From: CAYVGO01 sp964450725
Lineage (GTDB): Bacteria > Bacteroidota > Bacteroidia > Bacteroidales > UBA932
Length of the DNA: 25,603 nt
Assembly (NCBI GenBank): GCA_964450725.1
Contig: CAYVGO010000032.1
Coordinates: forward strand, 1-25,603
Direction: 5' to 3'
Shown: piece by piece, positions 24,419 to 25,603 of the stretch
How the letters are laid out: every line of letters begins with the position of its first letter
How positions within the stretch are numbered: the stretch's first letter is position 1
Translations under genes and position numbers: made by a program
The notes under the pieces: generated by a model
Databases searched by the model: none
Told to the model about the DNA's origin: nothing
Seen by the model: the letters and a program-made list of their open reading frames with translations, nothing else

Positions 24419-24547
24419 ATCCTAAAAAACGTTTTGAAAATGAGATTATAGATATAGTCATTATGTTTTGGTAATAGACGAAATTAGTTACTACTTCACT
24501 AGTAATGATAGCATTTTACAGGTTTTGACAATATTAGTAGTTATTCC

Positions 24548-24592
24548 GATTCTCTTAATAAATAAGATTTTTTAAGAGAATCTTTATTTTGC
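24548..24592 (+). terminator. terminator downstream of the YVTN gene
   Basis: GATTCTCTTAA (24548-24558) pairs perfectly with TTAAGAGAATC (24572-24582), followed by TTTATTTTG. It is 130 bases after the stop and probably ends the operon. Confidence 0.7.
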
Positions 24593-24761
24593 AACTTTAT
24601 CAGTGTGAAAAATTAAAAAATAATTTTACTGTATTTAAGGGGCAAACAGCACTATGAGGGAGTTTAATTATGTTTGAAATGCTTTATGTATGTAGGAGAG
24701 TGAGAGAATTGAGTATGGAAATTGGAATGTAATTAATTCGTAGAAATGGCGACTTAATTCG

Positions 24762-24806
24762 AAAAAGCAGTGTTTCCATGAGTTTAATTCTTAAAACACT
24801 GTTTTT
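24762..24806. terminator. hairpin flanked by A and T runs
   Basis: AAAAAGCAGTGTTT (24762-24775) pairs with AAAACACTGTTTTT (24793-24806) apart from one bulged G. The T run makes it a possible terminator in either direction. No gene is next to it. Confidence 0.45.
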
Positions 24807-24880
24807 GTGCTTTAACTCGGAAAAATAGGGTTAAATCTATTGCTGTCCGATAAAACATAGTAAATGTAAAAAAGAATGGC

Positions 24881-24914
24881 TCGACTACTGATATTCAGTG
24901 GTCGATTTTTTTTT
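24881..24914 (+). terminator. intrinsic terminator inside MITE copy 2
   Basis: TCGACTACTGA pairs with TCAGTGGTCGA (one G-T pair, 3-base loop) and is followed by nine T. It would stop plus-strand transcription entering the element. Confidence 0.75.
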
Positions 24915-25082
24915 AACGTTTCTATACCCCTTAGTAGAACAAAAGTTTTAGTACGTCACCTCAGATTCTTCCTCAAGGATGCTTTTCCTGTCTTTTTCGG
25001 GGTGATTGAATAGGTTGTAAAAGTCCACATAATACATCTGGGTTATTGATGCTTGTGCGGTAACAACAAAAATAACCATAAC

Positions 25083-25117
25083 GGACTGACTTCTGCAAAT
25101 GAAGTCAGCCCTAATTT
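25083..25117 (+). terminator. hairpin inside MITE copy 2
   Basis: GGACTGACTTC pairs with GAAGTCAGCCC (one mismatch, loop TGCAAAT), followed by TAATTTT. It is the covarying counterpart of the hairpin at 89-117. Confidence 0.5.
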
Positions 25118-25480
25118 TATGTGCTAATCAAAACATTTATCGGACAGCAATATAAAACAAAGAGAAAAATAGCATCCCAAAAATCGTCTGCATTAATATT
25201 TTTACTTTCAGGTCGACTTTTGATAATTCATAAAAACTCCTTGAAACGGTAATAAGATAACAAAAACTTAGTCTCAGATTATTTCGCGGGAAATAAGTAA
25301 TTAAAATTTTTATTTTTGATACAATATTGTATTAAAAATAAAATATAAATGTTTGAAATGACACAACTCTCAAGATTTTAAGCAGTAGTTTATTTACATC
25401 TAAAAACTACTATTAAAATATCTCTTTATCAACCATTTAAGCATATGGTTATTTAAAAATTTAATATATAAATCGATGTA

Positions 25481-25518
25481 AAAACAGTTAAAAATAATAT
25501 TTTTAACTGTTTTTTTTA
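25481..25518. terminator. palindromic terminator
   Basis: AAAACAGTTAAAAA (from 25481) pairs perfectly with TTTTTAACTGTTTT (to 25513) with a short AT loop, followed by more T. It can work in both directions. Confidence 0.7.
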
Positions 25519-25528
25519 TTTTGTAATG

Positions 25529-25558
25529 TTGCTATATTTTTAATATTATATATCTTTG
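25529..25558 (+). promoter_or_regulatory. outward promoter (TTG-N19-TATCTTTG)
   Basis: TTG at 25529-25531 and TATCTTTG at 25551-25558 give good Bacteroidota spacing. The start site near 25565 would serve a gene to the right of the window. Confidence 0.55.
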
Positions 25559-25603
25559 TCAATATTTTGATGTAAACATTCAAAATATAATGTCTATTCA
25601 TGT

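Larger units (their letters stand above)
24419..24838. other. non-coding interval after the YVTN gene
   Basis: I see no gene. It contains two hairpins (24548-24582 and 24762-24806) and four spaced copies of a degenerate TTTAATTCGnnAAAA-like motif (24733, 24754, 24783, 24811). Confidence 0.5.
24839..25151. mobile_element. 313-bp MITE-like inverted-repeat element (copy 2)
   Basis: Perfect 16-bp inverted repeats, ATTGCTGTCCGATAAA (24839-24854) and TTTATCGGACAGCAAT (25136-25151), bound an element with no transposase. It carries a terminator hairpin near its left end (24881-24905), a hairpin near its right end (25083-25111), and a 43-codon minus-strand frame (25079-24948, MVIFVVTAQASITQMYYVDF...). 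The right third matches copy 1 at 16-159. It closes the accessory island on the right. Confidence 0.7.
25152..25603. other. AT-rich right-edge interval
   Basis: No gene is seen. It holds a strong palindromic terminator (25481-25513) and, just after it, an outward promoter at 25529-25558, so a gene probably begins beyond the window. Confidence 0.5.

Noticed and set aside
24948..25079. A 43-codon minus frame inside MITE copy 2
   Set aside because: Protein-like in places, but copy 1 does not keep the frame past the first residues; kept only as a note within the element.

Overview
The window reads as a chromosomal stretch of a low-GC Bacteroidota, most likely of the order Bacteroidales. The signs are several Bacteroidota promoters of the TTG-N19/20-TAnnTTTG type, Bat proteins, a GldD lipoprotein, a secreted protein with the gliding-motility-associated (type IX secretion) C-terminal domain, a long-form NusB, a DUF3078 protein and a GH33 sialidase. 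Species cannot be named from this. The sequence is draft: a 100-base run of N sits at 8170-8269, and several genes carry single-base homopolymer indels.

Layout. 1-500: a small inverted-repeat element (16-159) that cuts off a frameshifted lipoprotein gene (minus strand). 500-900: no gene, but a strong candidate for an unknown structured RNA on the minus strand, with its own -7 box and an intrinsic terminator. 1102-1605: a GNAT acetyltransferase (minus). 1921-6743: batC-batD-batE followed by a probable type IX secretion cargo gene. 6770-8169: a MATE transporter running into the gap. 8272-8352: the tail of an unknown gene. 8421-9383: a DUF3078 protein. 9541-10001: a frameshifted lipoprotein. 10130-11074: nusB (minus). 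11466-13871: a Pif1/RecD-like helicase. 13961-15460: a secreted sialidase. 15750-20276: recQ, gldD, an LpxH-type phosphatase and a cation diffusion facilitator, all on plus, ending in a clear terminator.

20376-25151 looks like an accessory island. It starts with a palindromic junction of two inverted-repeat ends. Then come two decayed IS5-family transposase genes, one inserted next to or into the other. Next is a two-gene operon: an exported cysteine-rich, metallothionein-like protein fused to DUF305, followed by a YVTN beta-propeller. It closes with a 313-bp inverted-repeat element related to the one at the left edge of the window. Base and codon use in the operon, especially the propeller gene, is visibly more G+C-rich than in the core genes.

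The two most interesting items are the metallothionein/DUF305 plus YVTN operon, which I infer to be an envelope metal (probably copper-type) handling module, and the unassigned structured RNA at about 650-856. The core genes are conventional for the group. The helicase and RecQ in this window share an HRDC-plus-helical C-terminal architecture, and the Bat operon here lacks its usual upstream batA/batB partners.
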